A DNA stretch of 64,000 nucleotides from Ketobacter sp. MCCC 1A13808 (lineage in GTDB: Bacteria; Pseudomonadota; Gammaproteobacteria; Pseudomonadales; Ketobacteraceae): positions 1-64,000 of the forward strand of contig NZ_VRKW01000012.1 of assembly GCF_009746715.1 (NCBI RefSeq), written 5' to 3'. The notes under the pieces were generated by a model. The model was given only the letters and a program-made list of their open reading frames with translations, was not told the DNA's origin and did not search any database. This document shows, piece by piece, positions 50,364 through 61,910 of this stretch. The translations under genes were made by a program, and so were the position numbers. Positions within the stretch are counted from its first letter, which is position 1. Every line of letters begins with the position of its first letter.

Positions 50364-51797
50364 ATGTCTGAGCATCCGCAAAAAACCGGCGTTAATCTTG
50401 TTCGGAATACCCTATTTTCATTTGCAGCCAACGGCAGTAATTTGCTCTTGTTGGGCTTGTTGCTGGTTACTGGTAGATTGTTGCCGGTGCAGGATTTTGG
50501 TCTGGTGACGTATTCGATGGCACTGGGTGCTACGCTGGCTTTGTTGTCGGATATGGGTACCACAGAGCTGATCAAGCGAACGGTGGCGAGACAGCCTGAG
50601 CTGGGTGCAATCTATTTGCACAATATCACTACCTTCAAAATTGCAGGTGCAATTCTGGGTGTCGGCTTGGCCTGGCTGATAGCCTATTTTAGTGCAGACA
50701 CGTCCACTGCGTTGATGTGCATATTGTTAATCGTGGCCGGTTCGATAATGAAGTCATTCAAGTTGCTGGTGCTGGGTTTGTTTCAGGCTAACGAGCGATT
50801 TGGTTTTTCTTCCAGCGCACAGATCTTTCACAACATCGGTTTGCTGGTGGTCTGTTCTGCAACTCTTTTTGCTGGTGGGGGTCTAACGGCATTTGCTCTC
50901 AGTTATTTTCTGTTTAAATTTCTGGATGTGGTGCTTTCGTATTTGCTTGTGCATCAAAACCTTTATCCTTTTAAATTCGGATGGAATATCGGGTTTCAAA
51001 TAGAAACGCAGAAAATTGCGATTCCGTTTGGCGCGTTTATTATCGTGCAGGAAATTTATTGGTATGGAGATACGTTAATGTTGTCCTACCTGAAAGACAT
51101 GCAGGCGGTTGGATATTACAACGCCGCATATCGCCTGCTTGAAGGCATGATTGTTTTCCCGAACCTGATTTGTCAGGCAGTGCTGCCGCATCTCTCAAGG
51201 CTGTATCAGGCCGATTCATCTGCACATAATCGCCTGAGTATTACCCTGCAAAAAATTTGTGTCGCTGTGGCGGTGTTTCTATCCGGGGCCAGTTTCATAT
51301 TGGCGCCGCTGGTAATTGAGTGGGTGTTCGGCGAAGCTTACTTGCATGCCATCGGGATATTCGAAATTCTTTCATTGGGTTTCTTTTTCGTATTTACCAA
51401 CATCTATTTTCTCAATTTGCTGGTTTCCATAGACGGGCAAAAATTGCTGTGGAAATTGAGTTGTGGCGGACTAATATTCAATCTGGTGTTAAACGCTTTT
51501 GTCATACCAATCTGGGGCGCAGAAGGCGCAGCGGCAACCACGGTGCTGAGCGAGGTGTTGGTGCTCATGATCGGGCTTTTTTTATTGGCCGATAAGTTGC
51601 CGGTCAGAGATTTTGTGATGCCTTTACTAAAAGCGATCACTATCGGCGCCGTTATTTTATTGATTTGTGAGTTTTCGGGCGTTGGTTTGAATTTGTGGTT
51701 AAGCGTGTTGTTGTATTGTGCGTTGATGGTGCCGGTAATCTACGTTTCCGGGCTGTTATCCCCTAGGGATATTCAAGATTTTGCAAGGACAAGGTAA
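50364..51797 (+). CDS. Polysaccharide flippase (Wzx-like)
   Basis: This 477-residue membrane protein has about 12-14 hydrophobic helices and belongs to the MOP/polysaccharide-transport superfamily (RNTLFSFAANGSN, GRLLPVQDFGLVTY). It would flip lipid-linked glycan units across the inner membrane. It lies between the deacetylase and a glycosyltransferase; no Wzy polymerase or Wzz is nearby. Confidence 0.88.
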   Translation: MSEHPQKTGVNLVRNTLFSFAANGSNLLLLGLLLVTGRLLPVQDFGLVTYSMALGATLALLSDMGTTELIKRTVARQPELGAIYLHNITTFKIAGAILGVGLAWLIAYFSADTSTALMCILLIVAGSIMKSFKLLVLGLFQANERFGFSSSAQIFHNIGLLVVCSATLFAGGGLTAFALSYFLFKFLDVVLSYLLVHQNLYPFKFGWNIGFQIETQKIAIPFGAFIIVQEIYWYGDTLMLSYLKDMQAVGYYNAAYRLLEGMIVFPNLICQAVLPHLSRLYQADSSAHNRLSITLQKICVAVAVFLSGASFILAPLVIEWVFGEAYLHAIGIFEILSLGFFFVFTNIYFLNLLVSIDGQKLLWKLSCGGLIFNLVLNAFVIPIWGAEGAAATTVLSEVLVLMIGLFLLADKLPVRDFVMPLLKAITIGAVILLICEFSGVGLNLWLSVLLYCALMVPVIYVSGLLSPRDIQDFARTR

Positions 51798-51810
51798 GGA
51801 GGCTTTGCTA

Positions 51811-52980
51811 ATGAATGAAGTCGCTCGAAAAATCAATATTTTGATCGTAGTCGATAAGTTTGTGTTCCATGGTGCGACCATCAACGGGCCTTCTCGATAT
51901 TATTCATGGATGCTTGAAAATATAGATAAAAATATTTTTTATGTCACTGTTGTGTCCTTGCGAGGGGATACCGGTGCGGACCATTTGTTTCGAAAGTCAG
52001 GGCACACCGTTATCTATATGAACAGCCATAAGTTTAACTTCATGGCGTTTCTGAAAGTGACCAGAATTATCCGAAGACTTAAAATAGACCTATTGCATTT
52101 GTCTGGTTACGCCGCTTGCACGTTAGGCAGGATTGCTGCTGGTATTACCGGTACTGCGGTAATCGTACATGAGCATTGGGCGGATCCGAATTTGCCTTTT
52201 TATATCACGCTCATCGAATCCGTTTTGGCCTATAAAACGGATCATGCTATTGCGATTTCCGAGGTGGCAAAGCAGACTCTGGTGGAAGGCAAAAAGATAC
52301 CGGAAAATAAGGTTTCGATCATCCGCAATGGTATACCCCTGGATCGATTCGGTAAGACAACGTCAGCGCAGGCGAGTGAATTCAGGACCGAGATCGGGGT
52401 TACTGACGATGTGATGCTGATTGGTGTGGTCGGGATGCTGGAGCAAAACAAGGGCCACAAATACGTCATTGAAGCGATGGAAAAGGTAGTAGCCCAATTT
52501 CCGCAGGCTAAACTGCTCATAATCGGAGAAGGAGAAGAGCGGCCTCGGTTAACCAAACAGATAAAAGCACTCGGATTAACTAAAAATATTCAACTATTAG
52601 GTATACGGGATGACGTGGCGATCATTGATCGCGCGCTGAATATTTTCATCGTCGCTTCTTTTCGTGAGACTGCCTCGTTGGCTGCACTCGAAGCGATGGC
52701 TTCCGGCTGTGCACTCATTACAACCGACTGTGGTGGACCCACAGAATTCATCCGCAACGACGAAAATGGGTTGATCGTTCCGATTAAAGATAGTCCTGCT
52801 ATGGCTGATGCGATCGTGAAGTTGCTGGGTGACCCGGAATTACGCCAACGGCTTACTAGAAGTGCGAAAATGGAAAGTGAGCAGTTTGATATGGTCAATG
52901 TAACGAAAAAAATCGAAGCACTTTACAAAACGGTGTGCCTTGATAAAATCCCGGACTTGAAAGTAATCGAAGGAAGTTAA
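51811..52980 (+). CDS. GT4-family glycosyltransferase
   Basis: This 389-residue GT-B enzyme has an N-terminal acceptor domain (GPSRYYSWML), SIIRNGIPLDRF at the hinge, and the GT4 signature in its C-terminal domain: VASFRETASLAALEAMASG followed by GPTEFI. It transfers a sugar from a nucleotide donor to a growing glycan in the cytoplasm. The ATG at 51811 follows AAGGAGG, which overlaps the flippase stop region, so the two are coupled. Confidence 0.92.
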   Translation: MNEVARKINILIVVDKFVFHGATINGPSRYYSWMLENIDKNIFYVTVVSLRGDTGADHLFRKSGHTVIYMNSHKFNFMAFLKVTRIIRRLKIDLLHLSGYAACTLGRIAAGITGTAVIVHEHWADPNLPFYITLIESVLAYKTDHAIAISEVAKQTLVEGKKIPENKVSIIRNGIPLDRFGKTTSAQASEFRTEIGVTDDVMLIGVVGMLEQNKGHKYVIEAMEKVVAQFPQAKLLIIGEGEERPRLTKQIKALGLTKNIQLLGIRDDVAIIDRALNIFIVASFRETASLAALEAMASGCALITTDCGGPTEFIRNDENGLIVPIKDSPAMADAIVKLLGDPELRQRLTRSAKMESEQFDMVNVTKKIEALYKTVCLDKIPDLKVIEGS

Positions 52981-52982
52981 AT

Positions 52983-53387
52983 ATGTACACGGGAAGTTGC
53001 CTTTGTGGTGGTGTGAGTTTTGAGATTGTAGGTGAGCTGGAGCCCATCCAGATTTGTCACTGTACGCAGTGCAGGAAGGCTCAGGGCACGGCGATTGCCA
53101 CCAATATTCCGGTGCAGGAAGACCGTTTTAAACTGCTGAGTGGCAGTGTGTTGCTGACTTCCTACGAATCTTCACCTGGAAAGCAAAGAGTTTTTTGTAG
53201 GGTCTGTGGCTCACCGGTGATGAGCAAAACAGCGAAATTACCCGGTGTGGTGAGAGTCCGGGCGGGTACTCTGAATGGCGAATTGAAAACCCGTGCGCAG
53301 TGTCATTTTTATACGAGGGACAAAGCCAATTGGTTTGAGATGAAAGATGATTTGCCTAGCTTTGAGCAAGGTTACATCAAGAGCTGA
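52983..53387 (+). CDS. GFA-family zinc protein
   Basis: This 134-residue protein is of the GFA/CENP-V type: zinc-binding cysteines in GSCLCGGVSFE, CHCTQCRKAQG and CRVCGSPV. The family includes glutathione-dependent formaldehyde-activating enzymes, but most members are uncharacterised. It begins 3 bases after the glycosyltransferase stop, so it is co-transcribed, though no link to glycan synthesis is known. Confidence 0.9.
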   Translation: MYTGSCLCGGVSFEIVGELEPIQICHCTQCRKAQGTAIATNIPVQEDRFKLLSGSVLLTSYESSPGKQRVFCRVCGSPVMSKTAKLPGVVRVRAGTLNGELKTRAQCHFYTRDKANWFEMKDDLPSFEQGYIKS

Positions 53388-53434
53388 AGATAACCTTGCC
53401 TGAAGTAGAGGCGACGCCGTTTGTCATTGTGCGC

Positions 53435-55564
53435 TTAACTCAACTTTTCCACCAGGTAAGCCTGCGCGGACCGCCGCTCTTCACCTTCACCCGGGGATAG
53501 GCGAGTGTAACTGCCGTCGGAATTCATAATCCAGGCCTGGTAGTTGTCTTGCAAGTAGATTTCCAGGCCTTGCCGGTAGGCTCTTTTTCGTAGTTTCGGA
53601 TCAATGATCGGGAAGGCTATTTCAACTCGGCGATAGAGGTTCCGCTCCATTAAATCGGCACTGGCGCAATAAATAGAATAGTCACCGTTATTGTGAAAGT
53701 AATACACGCGGGTGTGTTCCAGAAAACGCCCCACTACCGAGCGCACCTCGATGTTTTCCGAAACCCCGGGAATGCCCGGGCGCAAGCAGCACATGCCGCG
53801 CACAATCAGTTTAATTTCTACCCCGGCCTGTGAAGCCTTATACAGCTCCTGGATGGTTTTCTGATCGGTCAGTGAGTTGCATTTGAAGATGATTTTGGCT
53901 GGCAGGCCATTTTGCGCATTATTGCATTCCTGCTGGATATTCTGAACCAGCAACTCCTGCTGCAGGGTAAAAGGCGAGTGATACAGATGCTTCAAGGTAG
54001 CAGGTCGGCCCATTCCGGTGAGTTCCTGGAAGATCTTGTGAACATCTTCGGCCAGTTCTTCATTACAGGTAAGCAAGCTGTAATCGGAATACAGGCGCGC
54101 ATTACCCGCATGATAGTTGCCGGTTCCAAGATGCACATAGCGCCTGAGTTTGGCGCCTTCACGACGTACCACCAACATCATTTTGGCGTGCGTTTTGTGG
54201 CCGACAATGCCGTACACCACAACGGCACCGGCTTCTTGCAGCCGGCTTGCAATTTCGATATTGCTTTCTTCATCAAAGCGGGCCCGCAGTTCCACAACCG
54301 CGGTGACTTCCTTGCCGTTGCGGGCCGCTTCCACCAGCAGATCCAGAATTTCTGAGTTGGTTCCGGTACGGTACAGTGTCTGCTTGATGGCGACCACGTC
54401 TTTGTCCCGTGCCGCCTGGCGTAAAAAGCTGATCACCGGATGAAAGGATTCATAGGGATGGTTAAGCAGAATGTCGCCACTGTTCATTGCTTCGAACATG
54501 CGGTCGCTGCGCTTCAGGTCATTGGGCAGTTTGGGTTTGAAGGACGGGAACTCCTGGTGCGTCTTCGCCACATCCAGCACCGACATCATCCGAGTCAGGT
54601 TGACGGGGCCGGTGACTTTGTAGAGTTGTGATTCTTCCAGCCCGAATTTATTCAGTAAGAAGCTAATCAGTTCATCGGGCATGTTGTCGGCGACTTCCAG
54701 ACGTACTTCTTCACCGTATCGGCGGGAGTAAAGCTCACCTTTTAATGCCGCTGATAGATCGTCCACTTTTTCCTCGTCCAGGAACAGGTCTGAATTTCGG
54801 GTTAAGCGGAATTGATAGCAGCCGGTGGATTTCATGCCGGGGAATAAGTAGCCCGCATGGTAATGAATAATGGAAGACAGGAAGATAAAGTTATCGCCCC
54901 CCTCACAGACTTCATCGGGCATGCGAATAATGCGGGGCAAGGATTTGGGGGCGGGTACCACGGCCATTCCCAGTTTTCGACCGAAGGCGTCGTTGCCTTC
55001 CAGGGTGACCAGGAAGTTCAGACTTTTGTTTACCAGCCGTGGAAAGGGGTGTGCCAGATCCAGGCCGATGGGGGTCAACACCGGAGCCACCTGCTGCCGG
55101 AAGTAATGTTTAATCCACTGCACCTGCGGCGCAGTCCAGCTATCACGAGCGATGAATCGAATGTTCTCCTGTGCCATCAAGGGTAACAGCTCGTCATTTA
55201 GTAAGTTATATTGACGTTCTATGGCGCGGTGGCAACTATCGCTGATGGTGCGCATCACGTCCTTTGGATGCATGCCGTCGGCTTCGGGTCGCGCCTGGTT
55301 GTAGGCAATGTCCCGTTGCAGGCCTGCTAGCCGCACTTCAAAAAATTCATCCATATTGCTACTGAAAATCAGTAGAAATTTGAGCCGCTCCAGCAGTGGC
55401 AGAGTGTCGTCTTCCGCTTGCGCCAGGACACGGAGGTTAAATTCGAGCAGACCGATGTGCCGGTTAACGTAATAGGCGCTGTCATTAAGGTCGATTTCCG
55501 GCTCAGTGGTCTCGGAAATTTTCTGACTGGCCGCGTCGGTAGCGGCGATTTGATTGGTGGTCAT
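53435..55564 (-). CDS. ppk1: Polyphosphate kinase 1
   Basis: This 709-residue enzyme makes polyphosphate from ATP. It has the N-terminal YVNRHIGLLEFNLRV, the phospho-histidine region GHKTHAKMMLVVR, and the second catalytic region DYSIYCASADLMERNLYRR. The length is normal. It begins 16 bp after hemB on the same strand, as in many Pseudomonadales. It is separated from ppx by about 11 kb. Confidence 0.97.
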   Translation of the reverse strand: MTTNQIAATDAASQKISETTEPEIDLNDSAYYVNRHIGLLEFNLRVLAQAEDDTLPLLERLKFLLIFSSNMDEFFEVRLAGLQRDIAYNQARPEADGMHPKDVMRTISDSCHRAIERQYNLLNDELLPLMAQENIRFIARDSWTAPQVQWIKHYFRQQVAPVLTPIGLDLAHPFPRLVNKSLNFLVTLEGNDAFGRKLGMAVVPAPKSLPRIIRMPDEVCEGGDNFIFLSSIIHYHAGYLFPGMKSTGCYQFRLTRNSDLFLDEEKVDDLSAALKGELYSRRYGEEVRLEVADNMPDELISFLLNKFGLEESQLYKVTGPVNLTRMMSVLDVAKTHQEFPSFKPKLPNDLKRSDRMFEAMNSGDILLNHPYESFHPVISFLRQAARDKDVVAIKQTLYRTGTNSEILDLLVEAARNGKEVTAVVELRARFDEESNIEIASRLQEAGAVVVYGIVGHKTHAKMMLVVRREGAKLRRYVHLGTGNYHAGNARLYSDYSLLTCNEELAEDVHKIFQELTGMGRPATLKHLYHSPFTLQQELLVQNIQQECNNAQNGLPAKIIFKCNSLTDQKTIQELYKASQAGVEIKLIVRGMCCLRPGIPGVSENIEVRSVVGRFLEHTRVYYFHNNGDYSIYCASADLMERNLYRRVEIAFPIIDPKLRKRAYRQGLEIYLQDNYQAWIMNSDGSYTRLSPGEGEERRSAQAYLVEKLS

Positions 55565-55580
55565 GGCTCTACAGATTCCA

Positions 55581-57334
<1,754 letters not shown>

Positions 57335-57338
<4 letters not shown>

Positions 57339-58795
57339 CTGAACACAAAAAACCGAAAAAATTTGACCGTAACATGATTGTGATCGGAGCCGGGTCCGCC
57401 GGGCTGGTGACGTCCTATATTGCGGCAACGGTGAAAGCCAAGGTGACGCTGATCGAAGGACACCGTATGGGGGGGGATTGCCTGAATACCGGTTGTGTGC
57501 CGAGTAAAGCACTGTTGCGAAGCGCTGCGGTAATACATGAAATGGGTCGTGCAGCGGATTTCGGGCTCAAGCCGGTTACGGTTGATTTTGACTTTGCCGA
57601 TGTGATGGATCGGGTGCAGCAGAAAATTGAAACCATTGCCCCCCACGATTCCATCGAACGTTACACCCAGCTTGGGGTGGAGTGCATAACCGGTTATGCA
57701 AAGCTGATATCACCATGGGAAGTGGAAGTAAACGGCCAGATATTGAGTGCTCGTAGTATCGTAATCGCAACCGGTGCCCGGCCGGCCTTGCCGCCCATAC
57801 CGGGACTGGCGAATACCGGGTTTGTTACCTCTGATACAGTGTGGGATCTGCGTGCAAAGCCAAAAAGCATTGCGATTATGGGCGGCGGGCCGATTGGTTG
57901 TGAACTCAGTCAGGCGTTTTCACGGCTCGGCGTCGAGGTGATGCAGATTGAAATGCTGCCACGCCTGTTGATGCGTGAGGATGAGGAGGTGTCTGCGTTG
58001 GTGCTGCAACAATTCCGCGAGCAGGGGATCAGGGTGATGTTGGAGCATAAGGTGGTGGGGGTGGATCGCTATGCGCGGGATAAAGTGCTGATCTGCGAGC
58101 ATCATGGGAAGCGGGTGGTGGTCAACTGCGATGAAATTCTGGTCGCGGTGGGGCGTACCGCCAATGTCGATGGGCTGGGTTTGGAAGATCTCGGTATCGA
58201 GTTAAATCCCAATCGCACGATCAAGACCGATGATTATCTGCGCACGCCTAAATTTCCTCATATATTGGCCTGTGGCGATGTGGCCGGGCCCTATCAGTTC
58301 ACCCACACCGCGTCCCATCAGGCATGGTATGCCTCCGTTAATGGTCTATTTGGTTCATTAAAGAAGTTCAAAGCCGATTACTCGGTTATCCCCTGGGCCA
58401 CTTTTACAGATCCTGAAGTGGCTCGGGTGGGGCTCAACGAGCTGGAGGCACAGGAGCGTAATATTCCCTATGAAGTAACCCGTTACTCCTTGTCAGGCCT
58501 GGATCGCGCGATTACCGATGACGAGACCCAGGGCTTTGTAAAAGTGCTCACCAAGCCCGGTAAAGATAAAATTCTGGGTGTTACCATTGTTGCTGCACAC
58601 GCGGGGGAGCTGATCGCCGAATATGTGCTGGCAATGAAGCACGGGTTGGGGTTAAACAAATTACTCGGTACTATTCATATTTATCCCACGATGAATGAAG
58701 CCAACAAAAATACCGCGGGTGAATGGCGTAAGAACCATAAACCCGAATGGTTGCTGCGCTGGGTGGAGCGATACCATCATTGGCGGCGGCATTAA
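57335..58795 (+). CDS. Pyridine nucleotide-disulfide oxidoreductase
   Basis: This 486-residue FAD enzyme has the FAD-binding IGAGSAGL, the redox disulfide CLNTGCVPSKAL (two cysteines), the NAD-binding GGGPIGCELSQ and a C-terminal dimer domain with HIYPTMNEA, as in mercuric reductase and dihydrolipoamide dehydrogenase. No N-terminal HMA domain or C-terminal Cys pair is present, so a mercury role is unlikely. It is translationally coupled to the TVP38 protein. Confidence 0.92.
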
Positions 58796-58840
58796 TTATG
58801 GGGCAAGTTAATTAAATCAATGTTGCTGGCAGGGGCAGTC

Positions 58841-59089
58841 ATGATTGAATTTTCAAAAAGCGAAAAAGAGCTGTTGGTCGACAAACTAAAAGACTATTTT
58901 GATGCAGAACTAAAGCAGGAAATTGGCGGATTTGACGCCGAGTTTTTGCTGGATTTTATCTCTCGTGAAATCGGGTCTTACTTTTATAATCGCGGGCTGT
59001 ATGACGCGCAAAACGAACTGCAGTCCAAACTCGATGGATTGTCCGAGTGCATCTATCAACTAGAGCAACCCACGGACTTTAGCCGTTAA
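58841..59089 (+). CDS. DUF2164 family protein
   Basis: This 82-residue protein fits DUF2164: EFSKSEKELLVDKLKDYFD, then EIGGFDAEFLLDFISREIG and YFYNRGLYDAQ. Function unknown. The ATG at 58841 is preceded by GGGGCAG. It lies 45 bp after the flavoprotein gene and may share its transcript. Confidence 0.85.
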   Translation: MIEFSKSEKELLVDKLKDYFDAELKQEIGGFDAEFLLDFISREIGSYFYNRGLYDAQNELQSKLDGLSECIYQLEQPTDFSR

Positions 59090-59207
59090 CCGGCAATCCA
59101 GGCCCGGTCACGAAATCTTACTGCCTAAGTTCCGTATTAACGGTAAAATTCCGCTCCCGGATCACCAGGTTATATTCATCATTAACAATCAATAGGGAGC
59201 AAAGGTT

Positions 59208-59591
59208 TTGAATAGAAAGCTGATTTCAAGCGGGTCTGAATTTGAGTCCAAAATGGGGTATTCCAGAGCAGTCGTGGATGGAGACTATGTGTTTGTTTCC
59301 GGAACCACCGGTTATAACTACCAGGAAGGTCGTATCAGTGAGGACGTGAAAGAGCAGGCTGATCAATGTTTTAAAAATATTCAGGCGGCATTACAGGAAG
59401 CCGGTAGCTCAATCGAAAATGCGGTGCGTGTGACTTATATTGTTCCGAATCGAGATGACTTTGAACCCTGCTTTCCGGTACTCGCGAAGTGGTTGGGTGA
59501 GGTGCGTCCTGCGGCAACGGTGTTTGAAGCCCGGTTACTGGATGACAACATGAAAATTGAGATACAAGTAACCGCCCGCCTGAACGGGTAA
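59208..59591 (+). CDS. RidA-family protein
   Basis: This 127-residue protein is of the RidA (YjgF/YER057c) family: GYSRAVVDGDYVFVSGTTG near the start, KNIQAALQEAGSSIENAVRV, and RPAATVFEARLL. RidA hydrolyses reactive enamine/imine intermediates; this is one of the less studied subgroups. The start is a TTG at 59208 with AGGGAGC before it. Confidence 0.9.
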   Translation: MNRKLISSGSEFESKMGYSRAVVDGDYVFVSGTTGYNYQEGRISEDVKEQADQCFKNIQAALQEAGSSIENAVRVTYIVPNRDDFEPCFPVLAKWLGEVRPAATVFEARLLDDNMKIEIQVTARLNG

Positions 59592-59600
59592 TGAGTCACG

Positions 59601-59635
59601 ATGAGCCCAGGCCTATTCAACCGGCGTGGGCTCAT
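59601..59635 (+). terminator. Terminator-like hairpin after RidA
   Basis: ATGAGCCCA (59601-59609) and TGGGCTCAT (59627-59635) form a perfect 9-bp stem with a 17-base loop, 9 bp after the stop. The tail is TGATTCATT, so termination may be weak. Confidence 0.55.
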
Positions 59636-59755
59636 TGATTCATTGCCGGTCCGCATTAACATCACGTGACCCGCGTTATATTATTCCCGAACCATTCAGA
59701 TCAGTACAATCCGAGCAAAACAATCCGGTTCCATTTATCAGTAGGAGAATGAGCG

Positions 59756-60412
59756 ATGGCTAAGAAAATAGCGATTATTTTATCAGGGTGTGGCGTTTTT
59801 GACGGCGCGGAGGTTTATGAGGCGACACTGGTGCAACTGCGCCTGGATGAGGCTGGAGTTGAGTTTCAATGTATGGCTCCTGATGTTGATCAAATGCATG
59901 TGCTGAACCATATGACAGGTGAGGAAATGCAGGAAACCAGAAATGTCCTGGTGGAGTCTGCCCGATTATGTCGCGGCAATATTATCGATGTCGCTCGGGC
60001 GGATGCCGCTGACTACGATGCGGTCATTGTGCCGGGCGGCTTCGGTGTGGCAAAAAACCTGAGTACCTTTGCTGTTGCCGGACCAGAGATGGCTACCAAT
60101 GAAGCGGTACTCGGGTTCTTGCAAACCATGCGGGGTCTTAAGAAGCCCATTGGCCTGGTGTGTATCGCGCCCGTGTTGGCGCCGAAGGTATTCGGTGCGG
60201 GTGTGACCTGCACGCTTGGCAGCGATGACGATGATGCAGCCAAAGCCGTCATCGTGATGGGGGCAAAGCACCAAGCCTGCGCAGTGGAGGAAATATGCAT
60301 AGATGAGCAAAACAATTTGATTACGACGCCAGCTTATATGCTGGCAGGGCGAATATCAGAAGCGTCCAGCGGAATTAGCCGGCTGGTATCAGCTGTGTTG
60401 GAGCGGGCCTGA
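59756..60412 (+). CDS. elbB: ElbB-type DJ-1/PfpI protein
   Basis: This 218-residue protein of the DJ-1/PfpI superfamily matches ElbB (isoprenoid biosynthesis protein with amidotransferase-like domain, also reported as a glyoxalase): AIILSGCGVFDGAEVYEATL at the start, VPGGFGVAKNLS, and the nucleophile-elbow cysteine in GLVCIAP. GGAGAATGAGCG precedes the ATG. Confidence 0.92.
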   Translation: MAKKIAIILSGCGVFDGAEVYEATLVQLRLDEAGVEFQCMAPDVDQMHVLNHMTGEEMQETRNVLVESARLCRGNIIDVARADAADYDAVIVPGGFGVAKNLSTFAVAGPEMATNEAVLGFLQTMRGLKKPIGLVCIAPVLAPKVFGAGVTCTLGSDDDDAAKAVIVMGAKHQACAVEEICIDEQNNLITTPAYMLAGRISEASSGISRLVSAVLERA

Positions 60413-60840
60413 GTAAACCAGTAATCCGAAATGTGATGGCAGTCTTGTTTTTACATAATTCAATATGTTGGATGATATTTGATCGACTCGTAAGGTCATG
60501 AAAGCCCAGTGGTTTTAGGCTCAATGAACAGAGGTGATCGGCACTTTGGGTGCCTCGCGTCGGAATATTGGTCAGACCGCCTTGTTCCCCTTCGGGAGAG
60601 CTGATATAACGCTCAGCTCTTTTGACGGACCTTAAGTGAAAAATGCTACCTGGTCGGAGGTCTACGGAAAAAGAGTGTATTAGTATCTCTGCCACTCAAG
60701 GAAATCTCTTCGAGTTGCAGCCGGGTTAAAACTGGAAAGGGGCATCGCCAGGGCACACTGCCAGCTGCTTTGTTCACTGTTTATTCGTTTTTATTATGGA
60801 AACCCGAACGTGCGTTTCTATAAATAATGGATTTGGTCTC
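60413..60840. other. Intergenic region before the SGNH gene
   Basis: About 430 bp hold no supported gene. AGAGCTGA (60597-60604) and TCAGCTCT (60613-60620) form an 8-bp hairpin followed by TTTT, which could end elbB transcription or a small RNA. The rest shows no clear motif. Confidence 0.45.
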
Positions 60841-61839
60841 ATGAGGTTTTTCACATTTTTCCTTTCTGGATTGTTGCTGGGCGCAGTGGTATGGATGTCG
60901 GTTATTTATACTTTAATAGGTACACCCGGTGACAGCTCTATTGGCCTGCACGAAACGTTTTCTATCAAGAAAGACATCCTGACCGAGACCCCATCGCCAA
61001 GAATTATATTTGTGGGTGGGTCTGGCGTTTTAATGGGCGTGGGGGCGGATATCATCAATGAATTGGTTGGCGTACCTACGGTCAATTTTGGCATTTGGGC
61101 CGGCTTCGACCTCGTCTATCAAATGCATAATATAAAAGAGTTTCTCCGCGACGGTGATGTGGTTGTATTCTCGTTCGAATATACGAACTACGACTATCCA
61201 ACCAGAATGTCCGAAGGCACCCGACAATATGTTATGCAACGTGATGAAAGCTATTTTCTGGAGCAGCCAGTAATGGAGCAGCTCAACCAGATTTTCACCC
61301 TGGGGCCGGAGGGTTTCTATAAAATACTGGCTGCCGCATTGGTTCCGAATGTGGAAGTAGAGCGGGCTTATCCCATCGAAAAAATCAACGAGTTTGGTGA
61401 TCAAACGGTAAACCGGGTGGATAAGCCGGATGCTTTAAAGCAACGGATTATAAAGAATAGAGGGCCTGATAACTTCAGTCATAAAGTCGATAATATGGAT
61501 CGTGGGCTCACTGCACTGGCCGATCAAATTGAGGTGTTGCGGGACAAAAAAGAAGTTAAGTTTTTGGCGACTTACCCCAATACAATTTATTTCAAAGAGT
61601 ATGAAGATGGCCACTTGAACCAATTTGAGGATAAGTTTGAAGACTTCTTTGAAAAGAAAGATATTCCGGTGCTGGGGGCCGCGCGGGACTTCATGTATCC
61701 GAAAAAATACTTTTATGACACAGCCTATCATTTGAATAATCTAGGCGTTGAAAAGAGATCGAAAGCATTGGCTGAGTTGTTATTGAAAGACGGTGATATA
61801 CAGAAGATGAGAAAGTACTGGAAAAACCGTTCGAGCTAA
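60841..61839 (+). CDS. SGNH-like protein, membrane-anchored
   Basis: This 332-residue protein has an N-terminal signal anchor (FFTFFLSGLLLGAVVWM) and an exported domain with an SGNH-like start (FVGGSGVLMGVGADI) and a C-terminal YDTAYHLNNLG that could supply the Asp-His pair, as in the AlgJ/AlgX/DltD group. It probably takes acetyl groups from the MBOAT protein encoded 71 bp downstream and places them on a glycan. The start is uncertain (60796 or 60841). The GDSL serine is atypical, so activity is inferred. Confidence 0.7.
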   Translation: MRFFTFFLSGLLLGAVVWMSVIYTLIGTPGDSSIGLHETFSIKKDILTETPSPRIIFVGGSGVLMGVGADIINELVGVPTVNFGIWAGFDLVYQMHNIKEFLRDGDVVVFSFEYTNYDYPTRMSEGTRQYVMQRDESYFLEQPVMEQLNQIFTLGPEGFYKILAAALVPNVEVERAYPIEKINEFGDQTVNRVDKPDALKQRIIKNRGPDNFSHKVDNMDRGLTALADQIEVLRDKKEVKFLATYPNTIYFKEYEDGHLNQFEDKFEDFFEKKDIPVLGAARDFMYPKKYFYDTAYHLNNLGVEKRSKALAELLLKDGDIQKMRKYWKNRSS

Positions 61840-61910
61840 AGACAGCGGTGTGTCGGTTTGGCTGACATGTATTCGGGGTTTTCGTGATTCTTCTGTGGTA
61901 GTACTGGTTT

